64,000 bases of DNA from Sipunculus nudus. Lineage: Eukaryota; Annelida; Sipuncula; Golfingiida; Sipunculidae. Location: the NCBI GenBank assembly GCA_026874595.1, contig CM049318.1, forward strand, positions 27,804,956 through 27,868,955. Direction: 5' to 3'. Positions 46,601 to 56,238 of the stretch are shown here, piece after piece. Numbering within the stretch: the first letter of the stretch is position 1; every line of letters begins with the position of its first letter. The position numbers and the translations under genes are program-made. The notes beneath the pieces are model-generated. The model was not told the DNA's origin. It did no database searches and saw only the letters and a program-made list of their open reading frames with translations.

Positions 46601-49600
46601 TTAAACAAATATTTATAATCCCTCAAATCAGGTTCATGGTGTATAGTGTTTATTATAAAAACTAATAACTGCGTAAATCACATACTTTACAGAGATTCCA
46701 TGCTGTTTGGTCAAGCTTAATAAATCGTATACAAATCAACAGACAGAAGTTATCTTGGTAAATCAAAAAGACGGGATATATACACTGTGTGAGGCATGTT
46801 GTCAGCCACTATATCCAGAGGTCTGCTCGTGGAATACTCCAAAACACCATCATTCTAAAAACGTAATTTAGCATAAGTTTACTGTCAATAAGGCAATCTT
46901 TTCTATAAATAACTGACGGACACCGGATGCAATCTCACTGAATTCACCGATATGACTCTGAGACTCCATGCTGTTTTCAAACTTAAAGTAGCATATAAAA
47001 ATTATACAGTAAAAAGACTCTTGGCAAAACTAGAAGACATAGGATATAAACACTGCCTGAGTCATGTTGTTAGCCAATTTATCCAGAGGTCCCCTGGTGG
47101 AATACTCCAAAACATCATCATTCTAAAAACTTGACATCAATCTGGCAAGTTAATAATAGAAGTAAAAGCTTTACACCTGGTCCGATGTTATAGAAAGAAA
47201 AGAACCCTGTAATACTCGCTGAGAGGCGTCAGATCTTACTTACGGTTAAACAGCACTGTGTATTTATACTAACCAGAGCGGATATACATCTGTCAAGTCG
47301 GGAGGTCTGCTTTTTTTGCAAAGTTACAGTGCATTTCATGAGCAACGTGAAACAACGCTGGGGCCATCCAGAAGTCGCTACAAATTACCGAAAATTCTCC
47401 ACGTAGATTATAGGGTGATGATATACAGAGATATAGATGAAATATAGTATATTAAAGTAGGTATTAGATAAATTTGTACTGACACATGGTGTGATTTTAA
47501 AAAATTGTGATTTTTCTATTATTTATTCATTGCATATTTACACATTCCATTTTTACAGCACTCTTTGTTAAAGGGACCGATTCACATAAGGGGTATATTC
47601 ACTATAGTACATGAAACAAAGTGTTTTCTGCTTAAAATAGCATCGATCTACCAATATTCCCTTCTCACACCGTTTGCTAAAACATTTACACTGGAAATAA
47701 ACTTGGATCAGGCACGATCAGTGACGCTAAATATAAACATAGTGCACGCACCACATGGTGGCTGTACTGCCCAAACTTCACAAATAAAGATTTGAAAAAA
47801 AAAAAGATTCAGACTGGTATTTCGTCTGTATTTATACTTTCGCACCATAACAAGTCATTAAACGGGTGAATTGGAGATGGTAAGTGCTGCAATGGCATAC
47901 TAGGGAATTTCTGTATTCAGCCAAAAAGAACTGATGACGTTAGATTATACATATATTTTGCATATATATATTTTAAGGAAGCAATGTACCTACCCCGGGA
48001 AATCAGTCGACGAAACACTTTGACATGTGGCCAAATGCACTAAAAGAAGACCAGCCGAAAAGTGCTATAAATTTTGGAAAATATATAACTTTCTTCCCTA
48101 GGCAGATTCTCCGAAAAGACTCCACGAAGGTTCTAGACACTTAAATTTCACCTTTCAGACACATAACTCGTGCAATAAAAAAAATATAAATAAATCATAC
48201 TGATGGTTAAAGTTACTGCTATGTTAAAATTTACATTAGTCATTCTGTGGTTGACAGCACTGTCAGAGTTTATTTTTTCATGCCGTATAAAAAGAGAGAA
48301 ACATGAATCCCTTGAGCAAAATGTATTGGTTATATAAAAAGCTAGGTTGCATGCCAAATCCTCTCGATAATACTCTTCTCCTATCCCGTTACAAATATAT
48401 CCGATCAAAGTACGTAACCTGGTTAAAAGTATCAGTATTATAGCTACTTTTATAATCATTCTCTAACTCTTAGTATACCTCCGCACCTTTACATTAAATT
48501 GGTATGAATGTATTTTAATTAAACTTTGAGTTATGGTTACACCAAAGAAATAACCCGTGTTGAACTTTACCACCATAATATATATTTAGTTTAAAGGTTT
48601 ATATACCACTGTGACATGTCAATATTTTGTCCCGGAACCATTTATAGATATTTGGCACCGCGTGTGTACTGCAGCTCATGCACATGGGGATCGTGTTTAT
48701 GAATCGTGACATTGTGCAGTACACAGAAAATTTGATTGTCATCCGGGATGTAGATTCTGGTTATCATTTTAAGCCTCCCTCGTATGGAGGGGATGCTAGT
48801 AGTGGTTGCTGGGATTATTTTTATATCAATATACGTATTTGGGACTTTTTTGTGGGTGGACTTTCTTAGGTCCACCCGAGGGCAAAGCCATCGAATACAT
48901 TTTTTTCCTTTTGTCGTGTTTGCGTACGGTTTCCAATATGGACCTTGAAGGGGGGGGGGGGATCTTGAGGTTTTTCTAGCGATCATTCGGCGGTAACAGA
49001 CATCTTTATATACAGATACAAAAATAATGAAAAACAATTAGGTTCCAAAATATGAATGATGTAAAGTCTGAATAATAGGTACCAAGACGTATATATTTTT
49101 TATGTTTAAATTCAGGATTTTTTAGTCAATATGTAACACGTATCATGTGAAACCGGTTTGGCATATGGGTATAACAATTAAAGATCATTGGCACTGGCAT
49201 ATGTAAAAAAATATTATGCGTGGCCATGGCTTGCTTGGGTTAATATTATATTATTGATTATTATCTCCACATAAATACTCTTGCTGCCTCGCTGTTTCAC
49301 TTAATTGTTTTATAACCTTGGTGGGGTTCGACTTAATTATACAGGGATGGGGAACCAATCTCTTTTGGAACCTTCCAGAACAAACATTGCGTTCATATTT
49401 TTAGCTCAAAAACAGGAGAAGAACTAATCATTGTAATCACGTCCAATGCTATATAGCGTTGAAATGGAAGATTACTCTCCTTTGCATTAAATAATCCTCA
49501 TTTTTGTCGTGAACAGCGAAGTTTCAGTTCAGTAACTTGTTTTGTTAAAAATTGGTTAATGAAATTTTTCATAATCCTGCAAACCTAAACAAATATGGAT

Positions 49601-51801
49601 GAAAACATGACCTCCTTTTAATTCAGGCTGATATGGCTAGTACTCTTTTATTCACCTCACTTCAGCAGATTTAACAGAGTTATAAATATAGGCTGACTAC
49701 TTGATATTCATCACTGATAATACATACAAGAACACTAGCTATTTTGGTAGAAAATATGTTTGATTTTAAAATTTCAGCTTATTAAAATGATATTATATTT
49801 TCCCCACGAAGGTTTGCTACACAATATTTGGAAGCACATCTACTTTAAAGCAGCCATTTTATTCCTAAGTCGATCCATAATAGCAAGTTTGTTCTTTTTG
49901 CATATCAAATCTATTTCTTCAATGTCTTATCCATTTTAAATTAGTATTCAATAACCTGAATATTGTCTAAAAGAATCAATATCTTATTTTATGAAAGGAA
50001 GTTTTTAATCTGGGCCATTCAAAGTCTTGATGTCCAAAGACAGATTAGAGAGTTATACTTCTAAAGTTTTCTAACACTTAGGAGCTCATGTTGAAATACC
50101 TACAGACAAGCTATATGGAGCCATTCAAAATAGAACATATACATGATTTAATCCACAGTACATAGTCTGTCGAACAGAATTACAAAACAATATCTCCTCT
50201 TCTAATCTTGACTCTCACAAATTGCATGTACAAGATAGGCATGAAAATTATTCGAAAGAATCATGATAAAAAGTGATCCCGTTTCCATTAAAAAAGGCGC
50301 ACGATACAGTTTCTATGATATGTCAAGTGTAAGATTGACTCCTCTAGTCTGACAGGCGGACGAAACAGATAATTTCCATTACACATGTCGATACAAAGAA
50401 CTAATGAGACATGCGAATCTATGAAAAATGAATATGGTTTTGATGTCAAAGCCAACGCTTCCTGCATACTTCTACTCAAAAGTTGAGTTTATACCTACTG
50501 AATTATGTTCTTACAGTGGATAAAAGGCACCAAAGTTTACGCTTATAGCATTGAGGTTAAGCTTGAAAAATATTAAATCAGCGTAATGGTACTATGTCAC
50601 ATGTATAAATAAAGTAATAATTACAGGCATATTTTATTTAACCACGCCGTTTTGTATAATCAAAATAAATCCTCTATTAAAGATTTTAGATGGGCTTATA
50701 TGGCAGAGAAAGATTAAATAGTATGACACTTGAACTAGCGTGATTTCCGGATACTGAAGCATGTTTAAAATCATCAGGTGCAAGGTACCTTTGTGATATA
50801 TGGGGAACATGTATCTTGTTTTGTTTCTCTATTGTAAGTTGACTGTCGTCATTGTCAAGTACGTGTTAGGCTGCTCTGCGTAAAAACAGAAGACTAATAC
50901 ACCCGTTGGGTTAAACGACCTTGCAAGCAACAAAGCCTGAAGGATTACCACTCTTCATGCGAAGTGGAAATTTCGTCACTATAAACACAACCGTTCTTAC
51001 AGATGTGGTTTATCTTATGTGACGTAATTAACATAGACGTCGTTTGTATATTTCTGGTTGACAATCAATCGACAGACATCGCGAGGAGCCTGTTGCCATA
51101 GTAACGTTATCACATGCTTATGTTATCACTTGTTTTAAATAACATGCACGGTATCTTGTTCCTAGCATTGGTATATACTTAGATATAATGTCATACATGT
51201 ACACAGAGTAGCATACATTTTTGGGGGCAAATTTTAAAATGTTAGTTGCGTGGGCGTCAATCGGAGCAATATGTGAGCAAAGCAAAACATTTGGGGCAAT
51301 AATGTTGTACAAACAGGTCATCGGCTCTTTCGATGTGTTCTATATATGTGCTTGTTTCAGGAAGTCAGTAAATATAATGTAATCCAATTTTGGAAAAGTC
51401 CTTTATTGACGAGGTCAGCAATATTTAAACAGTACTGCTCTTAATTGTATGATTTTGTACTTGGTCAGCTGAGATCCAGCTCTATAATAAACCTTCATTT
51501 GTCGTGGCGTAAATCCAAAAAAATGTATCTTACATGTACCACAACGTACACATAGTCGACTGTTAAATCTTATTTCAAGACATCCCCCCCAACCCCTCAA
51601 TTATGTATCTGCATAGAGGACATACAAGCTTTATCACTCTTTGTTACCAGGTTACAATCTGATAATATTTTGGTTCGTAATATTGCCAAGCGCTGTATCC
51701 TACCTACTTAACTATGAGGGGGGGGGGGTTATATACCCCCTGCTTTTTGCAAGGAGGGTCGCCTATGCTATACAGAGAATAATATTTATATATTTCAAAT
51801 G

Positions 51802-51837
<36 letters not shown>

Positions 51838-52092
51838 GGTAGTGTTACCCTCCGATGTAAAGTGCTCTATGGCCTACAAGCTAGGCCAGAGCGGTATAAC
51901 TCTGAAGAAAAACAACACTGTTAATTCACAACAGACTGTTTCACGGGATGCGACCCGATCATCAGGTGAATGTGGTTAGAATCACATTCACATTAGAATT
52001 AGAATCACATTTCTAACCACATTCACCTGATGATCGGGTCGCATCCCGTGAAACAGTCTGTTGTGAATTAACAGTGTTGTTTTTCTTCAGAG

Positions 52093-52136
<44 letters not shown>

Positions 52137-53668
52137 GTGTGTGTATGCGCGCGCGCCATCCCTCCCCCTGAAAGATAAATTGACGCCACTGGTTAGGTGC
52201 ACATAAATTTCTCATCAGTGAACGTGTATTAAAAAGTCATTTCATAGAAAGTGGAACAGGTTTACACGGATTCAGAATTTGAAGTTATCCTGAAAAATAT
52301 TGCAGATATCGTTAAGGCAACATTAAATAACGTTAATATGGCCGCGTGTACAACTCCCCGCAAGTAAACATGCCTTTCCATAGAAGTGGCGATAATAGTG
52401 TAATTTCAATGGATATTATTTTTCTGAAAATCACTGCTTGGTGAAAATAAGAGCGAAATCGTGGTGCAGGATCGTGATATGATTTTACAAGTTGCTAATC
52501 AAGTCACTTTGTGATAAATACATATTATTCAGAAATTCATCAGCTTTTGGGTAAATGCAATGACTGTCTTTCCGTCCTTATCGACTTAGTGTCACCTTTA
52601 TTACCAGATTGAACGTAATGTCAGTACAGGCTACATATATATGAATAGGGCTACCGTCCAAAAACATGAAAAAACTCAGCTTTGCTGATCTGTATAAGCT
52701 ACTTATAATTGGATCGTTCTTTATGAGACAAAAGTAATCGGAGAATATTAATATTACAGCGACACAGAACTGTAAATATAGATAAACCTGCATACAGCAA
52801 GCATTTGCTATATCTGGGGGAGGGTCGGCGTGAATTGCGTTTTGTGAGTCAGGGTCGGAACTAAACTAACCATTAGTCAAACGAAAGGTTCAATAAAGCA
52901 CCATTAAAATGAGTAAATAATGTTTTAAATCCATTTGCTTCACCGGCTGTATCCGTATTTGCGGTCGCATATTTTATAACCCAATGGTATGCAATGTTAC
53001 AGTTATTTCATCACATCAGCACAGGTTCTTATGGCATAAATCTCTTGTTTGTTTTTCATGGAAACGTATAACGAAAATATGACAGATTTACATTACAAAG
53101 TTGTTGATAAACCACTTCAAAATAATGACAGTGGCGCTATAAATGATAAGTATCCATTGGGGCCGAAGGCTCAGCTGTCATCACGACCACGAGAGTTAAA
53201 CGAGAATGAACGATATATGGCAGTCATGCCAATAAAACAAACACGTGACGCCATGGCAACTTAGCCACAGCTTGTTGGCAGGTGTTGGTCGTCTGATGAG
53301 TGAAATCCATCACCGAGACGAGGCAACCAGGAATGTTAATAAAATATGTATAGCAACAAGGTCCACGTCATGTGTAATAATTATATTTACAAATGTTTAT
53401 GTGAAATAGCCAAAGGTACCCATATAGTTTATGATATTTCATGTTTTTACAGTTCACAGTTTACCAGTTTTAACGTGATCTGTCTGTTTTAATAATAAGC
53501 GTATGTTTATCCATGTTAGATAAATATATTATTTGCTATATGGCTGGCTGATTTAAAATAATAACCTCATTTTCCGGCTGCGTTTGTCAGTCGTAATTAA
53601 GCATATAGGTGTTCTCTCAATGTATTAGAATATGCCATTCAGTGGCGTCAATTTTTCTTCCGGGGGGG

Positions 53669-53724
<56 letters not shown>

Positions 53725-56238
53725 CCGTTTTCATTGTCACGGAGTAGCATATTCAACTATATATATATATATATGTATATATACATTTATATATATTTAT
53801 TATATAAATGCTTAATCATATTTCAAATATTTATAATGTTTACAAAATAAGTTATTTTTTAATTCTAAGCAATGTTTAGATAAAACATTTTTTAAGATCC
53901 AAAGTATTTTATTTTATTTATAAATATATTTCATTTGCAATATTATAATATTATTCTCTGAAACTTGGGGGGGGGGTGATTACACTGACCATCCCCCCTT
54001 GCTAAAAAGTGGGGGGTATATATACCCCCATCCCCCCTATATTGACGCCCCTGATGCCATTAGACTGCCAGCTGAATCTTGCCAACTGATGGGCAAAATG
54101 GGATAACGATTTCAAATTTTCATTTCGACGGAGAGCTTTGCATTTGACAAGACGGCATATTTGAGTTAAGCAAAACTAAAATCGGGAGGGGATACCGCCT
54201 ATAGAATTTTGCCAAAGTGTAGGTCCCTTGTATCTCTATTTTCATTTATGTTACATATCTACATTTATTCGGGAAAATGGAAATAAAAACTTCGCACATA
54301 ACAGTATACGGAAAACAGTATCAAGATCTAAGTCACCTAGTGAAATAAAGAACCTAAGAAAAATGATTTTAACAAGTGAATTCTTTCTTTTCTTAAATAA
54401 TATAGACGCAAGACTACAAGTACTTTGTCTCAAGAGTATAGATATAAAGGTATCTTTTTTTCCAGGCGTTAATGCATAAAGATGGTTAGAGTGCTGCAAA
54501 AATAACAAGAACGTATCCACATTTCCCTGAACTATAGGTAGCACTCAGTTACCGCATACCTCGCCCAACATTATGGTTTCCATCCAGAATGTGACCAGGA
54601 TCCGGACTTAACTTTAGTGAAAGCACACCGAAATATATTAATCCAATCCAATTTATATATGTGTGTGTGTGAAATATCCAAAATAATATAACAAAACAAG
54701 GCTAAGAGAGCGTGCACCTAAACTAACTCTAAATTCCACAACACAACTGCCAACAGGTGGGAGTGTTATTTATAGTTATGCATCACGTCTGTCACAATAA
54801 CAATGGCAGGGATTCATTCGTATTCAGCCAAGTACACCTGTACGGGTCCGTGCGTTTAATTAATTATATTAACGTTGTGGTGAGCAACATCACCATGATT
54901 AATGTACCAGCAATCAGAGTGAGAATGAACCCGGATTTTAAGAATAGCAAATAAAAAGAGAAAATAGGACCTGCATGGCATCAGCGTAAAAACATCTGAT
55001 AATGCTTTTTCAGTGCAAGTCCATTACACATACCCAGTCAACCCGGTCACACGACCACTCCTCTATAGCGACCACCCTGCTATAACAACCATCAGGTGAC
55101 GACTAAAATACTATGTGTGCCAGGCGTACTTTATTTAGTCTCGGTGGAGAATATTATGAATTAAGTACTATTTCCTAACCCTAGGAACGTAACGACTACG
55201 TGCAGGGTTCCACATCTGGTCACTGTAAAACATTCAAAACCCAAAACAATAAGTTTAAATAATTATTATCATAGATCGTGTTTATAGAAAAATGTAGTAA
55301 AATGAAATTTATGTGTTTAATGTATAGGTATATAAGGAAATACTCACGATTGGGTTGAGGACCCTCGGTATGGTTGATTTATCTTTCACTATGGAGATAT
55401 AAACACAATATGCCATATATGGAGTAAAACAAAGTAGAAAAGCGACCAATACGATACAGAGCGTGAATGTACTGCGGCGCTGCTGTCTGTAGATTTCAGC
55501 CTCGTTTTGGTTGGTGCACTCCGAAAGACGCGCGGAATAATTTTTAATTTCACTAAATATTCTAATATAACAAAATAACATAACAGTAAAAGGCAGGAGA
55601 TACGCAAACACAGCCATGAATAATACACTCATGTACGTGCGTACGTCGTGTGGAATCTTTGGAGCACATTGGGTGGTGTATGGTTTATCCACGACTGTTC
55701 CTAGACCGTGCACGCGTATATAGCCGGCCAGGGTGGCCCATATCCATGAAGCAGCTAGCATGATGATAACTTTTTTCTTGGTTATTATATAACTGAGCGG
55801 GCGTGAAATACTGAGGTATTTATGTACTGCTATATACATCAACGTGTGTATCGACGTAACAAAAAAGAACCCGGTCGCAAATCCTGTTAGCTGACACAAG
55901 AAGTTACCAAGTACCCATTTTCCCGCGATGATTGTCGCCAGAGACGGCGGCATTAACGTAATCCCTGTCAGCAGGTCCGCCACTGCGAGGTTGCATAAGA
56001 ACATATTTGTTCTGGTGAACATGTCTTTACTCTTTGCCACAACAATAATAACTAAAATATTTCCAACTACCGACAAGATGATAATAAGTATCAGTATTAC
56101 CGCTAATACACTGCTTGTAGGTATATCCCAGTATCTGTCTTCCGTGGTTGAATTAAGCGGCGTTGAAGTCCCAGTTTCATTAAAGAAAATGTATCCGGAA
56201 AAATATCCATAAGTCACCGGAGTCACTGTCCCTTGCAT
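30903..56238 (-). CDS. Class A (rhodopsin-like) GPCR, three coding exons, 392 aa
   Basis: Joined as 56238-55348, 31897-31770 and 31062-30903 (1179 bp including the stop). It would be a plasma-membrane seven-helix receptor coupling an extracellular ligand to G proteins. Start ATG at 56236-56238. Extracellular sequons at N20 and N29. TM1 about 42-66 with GN (N60), TM2 77-98 with LAVAD (D88), TM3 with C115, which can pair with C191 in loop 2, TM4 with W165, TM5 with P216, TM6 with CFTP (270-273), TM7 with NPVIY (309-313) completed by exon 2. The usual D/E-R-Y is H139-K-Y, and CWxP is CFTP; both are uncommon changes in the activation switches. The first intron is 23.45 kb and repeat-filled; the second is 707 bp. 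The ligand is not deducible; the sequence looks like an orphan near the amine/melatonin-type receptors, and I give no subtype. Splice phases are 0 and 2 and agree at both junctions. Confidence 0.85.
31498..31745. repeat. Compound (TA)n/(CT)n microsatellite in GPCR intron 2
   Basis: About 75 bp of (TA)n (31496-31570), then (CT)n from 31616 with TTTCTCTC and CCCCCC interruptions to about 31745. It ends about 25 bp from the exon 2 donor. On the transcribed strand it is a (GA)n plus (TA)n tract. Confidence 0.9.
31770..31897 (-). CDS. GPCR exon 2: TM7 and helix 8
   Basis: The acceptor TTTACTTTCAG lies immediately upstream of 31897; the donor is GG|GTGAGA at 31769. Encodes [17 protein letters not shown] followed by an FRRGYF helix-8 motif and a Cys that could be palmitoylated. 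Joined in phase 0 to exon 1 it restores a continuous TM7. The donor overlaps an in-frame TGA, so the unspliced form would end 43 residues into this exon. Confidence 0.85.
31898..34364. other. 3' part of GPCR intron 1, no nested gene seen
   Basis: AT-rich sequence with a short (CA)n tract near 33036-33051. Open frames are short and unrecognised. Confidence 0.4.
34785..35751 (-). mobile_element. Non-autonomous Helitron, copy 1 (967 bp)
   Basis: On the minus strand it starts TCTAATACTTA after an A (TC terminus, 35751) and ends with a hairpin of the CCCGATATACCGGG type, then TTTATCAG and CTAG before a host T (34784). These are the canonical Helitron features (A|TC...hairpin...CTAG|T). About 90% identical by eye to 36179-37135. 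No Rep/helicase is encoded. Confidence 0.85.
35752..36178. other. 427-bp segment between the two Helitron copies
   Basis: Unrelated to the surrounding host repeat unit. It contains three diverged repeats of an ATTAAATATGC..GAATTTTGCT motif (about 35897, 36040 and 36122). Possibly captured flanking DNA inside a composite Helitron. Confidence 0.5.
36179..37135 (-). mobile_element. Non-autonomous Helitron, copy 2 (957 bp)
   Basis: Same ends as copy 1: TC at 37135 preceded by A on the minus strand, CTAG at 36179 followed by T, and subterminal perfect hairpin CCCGGTATACCGGG. Same orientation as copy 1. Confidence 0.85.
37919..37949. repeat. Perfect 13-bp inverted repeat (hairpin)
   Basis: TAGCTCAGATGAC, loop TTATA, then GTCATCTGAGCTA. 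It lies at the end of the second host repeat unit; function unknown. Confidence 0.8.
37950..43147. other. GPCR intron 1, middle part, no gene seen
   Basis: 5.2 kb without a recognised gene or repeat terminus. A 94-codon minus-strand frame at 40419-40703 and a 93-codon plus-strand frame at 38986-39267 have no convincing family match. Confidence 0.4.
43156..43969. mobile_element. hAT-like element with minisatellite-type interior and nested MITE (814 bp)
   Basis: Flanked by a perfect 8-bp duplication GTACGTTC (43148-43155 and 43970-43977). Termini are CAGTGATGAAGGAGTCG and CGACTACGCCACTG, of hAT type (CAGTG..). The interior is rich in GACTCGGACTTGGACTC-like motifs, related to the array at 1-390. 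A Harbinger MITE (43479-43822) has inserted into it. No transposase, so non-autonomous. Confidence 0.8.
43479..43822. mobile_element. Harbinger/Tourist-like MITE, copy 3 (344 bp), nested in a hAT element
   Basis: GGCAGAAATAAAG..AAAAGGTATGG then TTCTCAGGCACC at the left; GTGCCTGAGAACCAAACC to TTTTGTC at the right. TTA duplication at 43476-43478 and 43823-43825. Same orientation as copy 1. Confidence 0.85.
44273..44350 (+). mobile_element. Degenerate tRNA-like SINE head or tRNA pseudogene
   Basis: Contains a good Pol III B box, GGTTCGAACC (about 44329-44338), preceded at a tRNA-like distance by GTAGCCTGAAGATTAAAAC, which resembles a degraded A box. The arms do not fold into a proper cloverleaf, and no amino-acid identity can be given. 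Confidence 0.4.
44351..45675. other. Non-coding intron sequence
   Basis: Nothing recognised beyond short open frames. Confidence 0.4.
45676..45971. repeat. Perfect tandem duplication, 148-bp unit, two copies
   Basis: 45676-45823 is repeated at 45824-45971, identical as far as I can read (from CCGGTAGCATCAACTATTTC to CCTGAACACGCG). Such identity in neutral intron DNA points to a very recent duplication or an assembly artefact. Confidence 0.9.
46690..47135. repeat. Diverged tandem duplication, about 267-bp period
   Basis: CCATGCTGTTT starts matching blocks at 46698 and 46965. Both continue with AAA.CA, GGATATA.ACACTG, ATGTTGT.AGCCA, ATCCAGAGGTC and GTGGAATACTCCAAAACA. Old duplication, non-coding. 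Confidence 0.65.
47136..51718. other. GPCR intron 1, no gene seen
   Basis: Short open frames only. TTAAAGGGACCGATTC near 47568 looks like a possible left end of a TTAA-targeted repeat, but no right end was found. A G-run lies at about 48951-48961. Confidence 0.35.
51924..51971 (-). ncRNA. Hammerhead-ribozyme-like motif in the left arm
   Basis: Exact reverse-complement partner of the motif at 52021-52068, with CTGATGA at 51965-51959 and the predicted cleavage point between 51930 and 51929 on the minus strand. Confidence 0.55.
52021..52068 (+). ncRNA. Hammerhead-ribozyme-like motif (type I, minimal stem III)
   Basis: Stem I ATTCAC (52021-52026) pairs with GTGAAT (52063-52068). The core CTGATGA is at 52027-52033. 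Stem II CGGG/CCCG (52035-52038 and 52045-52048) is closed by a U-U mismatch next to the core. GAAA is at 52050-52053. Stem III is very short (CA/TG plus the A-U core pair) with loop GTC. The cleavage triplet GTT is at 52060-52062, with predicted cleavage after 52062. All conserved core nucleotides are present. Hammerheads with tiny stem III are known in Penelope-like retroelements and retrozymes. The mismatch at the base of stem II could reduce activity. Confidence 0.6.
52192..53057. other. GPCR intron 1 sequence
   Basis: No recognised feature. Confidence 0.35.
53058..53264 (+). CDS. Unrecognised 68-codon open frame (doubtful)
   Basis: ATG at 53058 to a TAG at 53262-53264, encoding a hydrophilic 68-residue peptide beginning [10 protein letters not shown]. 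Its composition is balanced rather than repeat-like, which is unusual in this intron, but I see no domain, signal peptide or splice context. It is antisense to the GPCR gene. It could be chance, an exon or a remnant; no function is proposed. Confidence 0.15.
   Translation: METYNENMTDLHYKVVDKPLQNNDSGAINDKYPLGPKAQLSSRPRELNENERYMAVMPIKQTRDAMAT
53640..54053. mobile_element. hAT-like MITE (414 bp) with perfect 8-bp target duplication
   Basis: Termini CAGTGGCGTCAAT and ATTGACGCCCCTG are inverted repeats, flanked by ATGCCATT at 53632-53639 and 54054-54061. Poly-G/poly-C runs lie near each end, and (TA)n tracts (53671-53713 and 53759-53786) lie inside. No coding capacity. The 8-bp duplication and CAGTG/CAGGG ends assign it to hAT. 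Confidence 0.85.
54062..55308. other. 5' end of GPCR intron 1
   Basis: No feature recognised apart from a short (GT)n near 54660. Confidence 0.35.
55348..56238 (-). CDS. GPCR exon 1: N-terminus to the start of TM7
   Basis: 297 codons ending in phase 0 at ATC|GTGAGT (donor at 55347-55342). Encodes the glycosylated N-terminus, TM1-TM6 and extracellular loop 3 up to RVLNPI. Reading on past the donor gives a frame that stops after 12 further residues and lacks TM7, which shows the exon is spliced. Confidence 0.9.

Larger units (their letters stand above)
51895..52097. repeat. Perfect inverted repeat, 87-bp arms, 29-bp spacer
   Basis: 51895-51981 is the exact reverse complement of 52011-52097. 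A transcript of either strand could fold into an almost perfect long hairpin. Each arm carries a hammerhead-ribozyme-like motif, so the hairpin has one such motif on each strand. Confidence 0.95.
51719..52191. mobile_element. hAT-like remnant carrying the hammerhead hairpin and (TA)n tracts
   Basis: The right end ATTGACGCCACTG (52179-52191) matches the CAGTGGCGTCAAT terminus of the element at 53640-54053. A G-run with TATATACCCCC near the left (51719-51740) also resembles that family. A left terminus and target duplication are not clear. (TA)n tracts at about 51806-51834 and 52095-52133 flank the hairpin. Confidence 0.35.

Noticed and set aside
53291-53330. CTGATGAGTGAAAT as another hammerhead
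   Set aside because: No room for stem II between CTGATGAG and GAAA, and no stem I partner.
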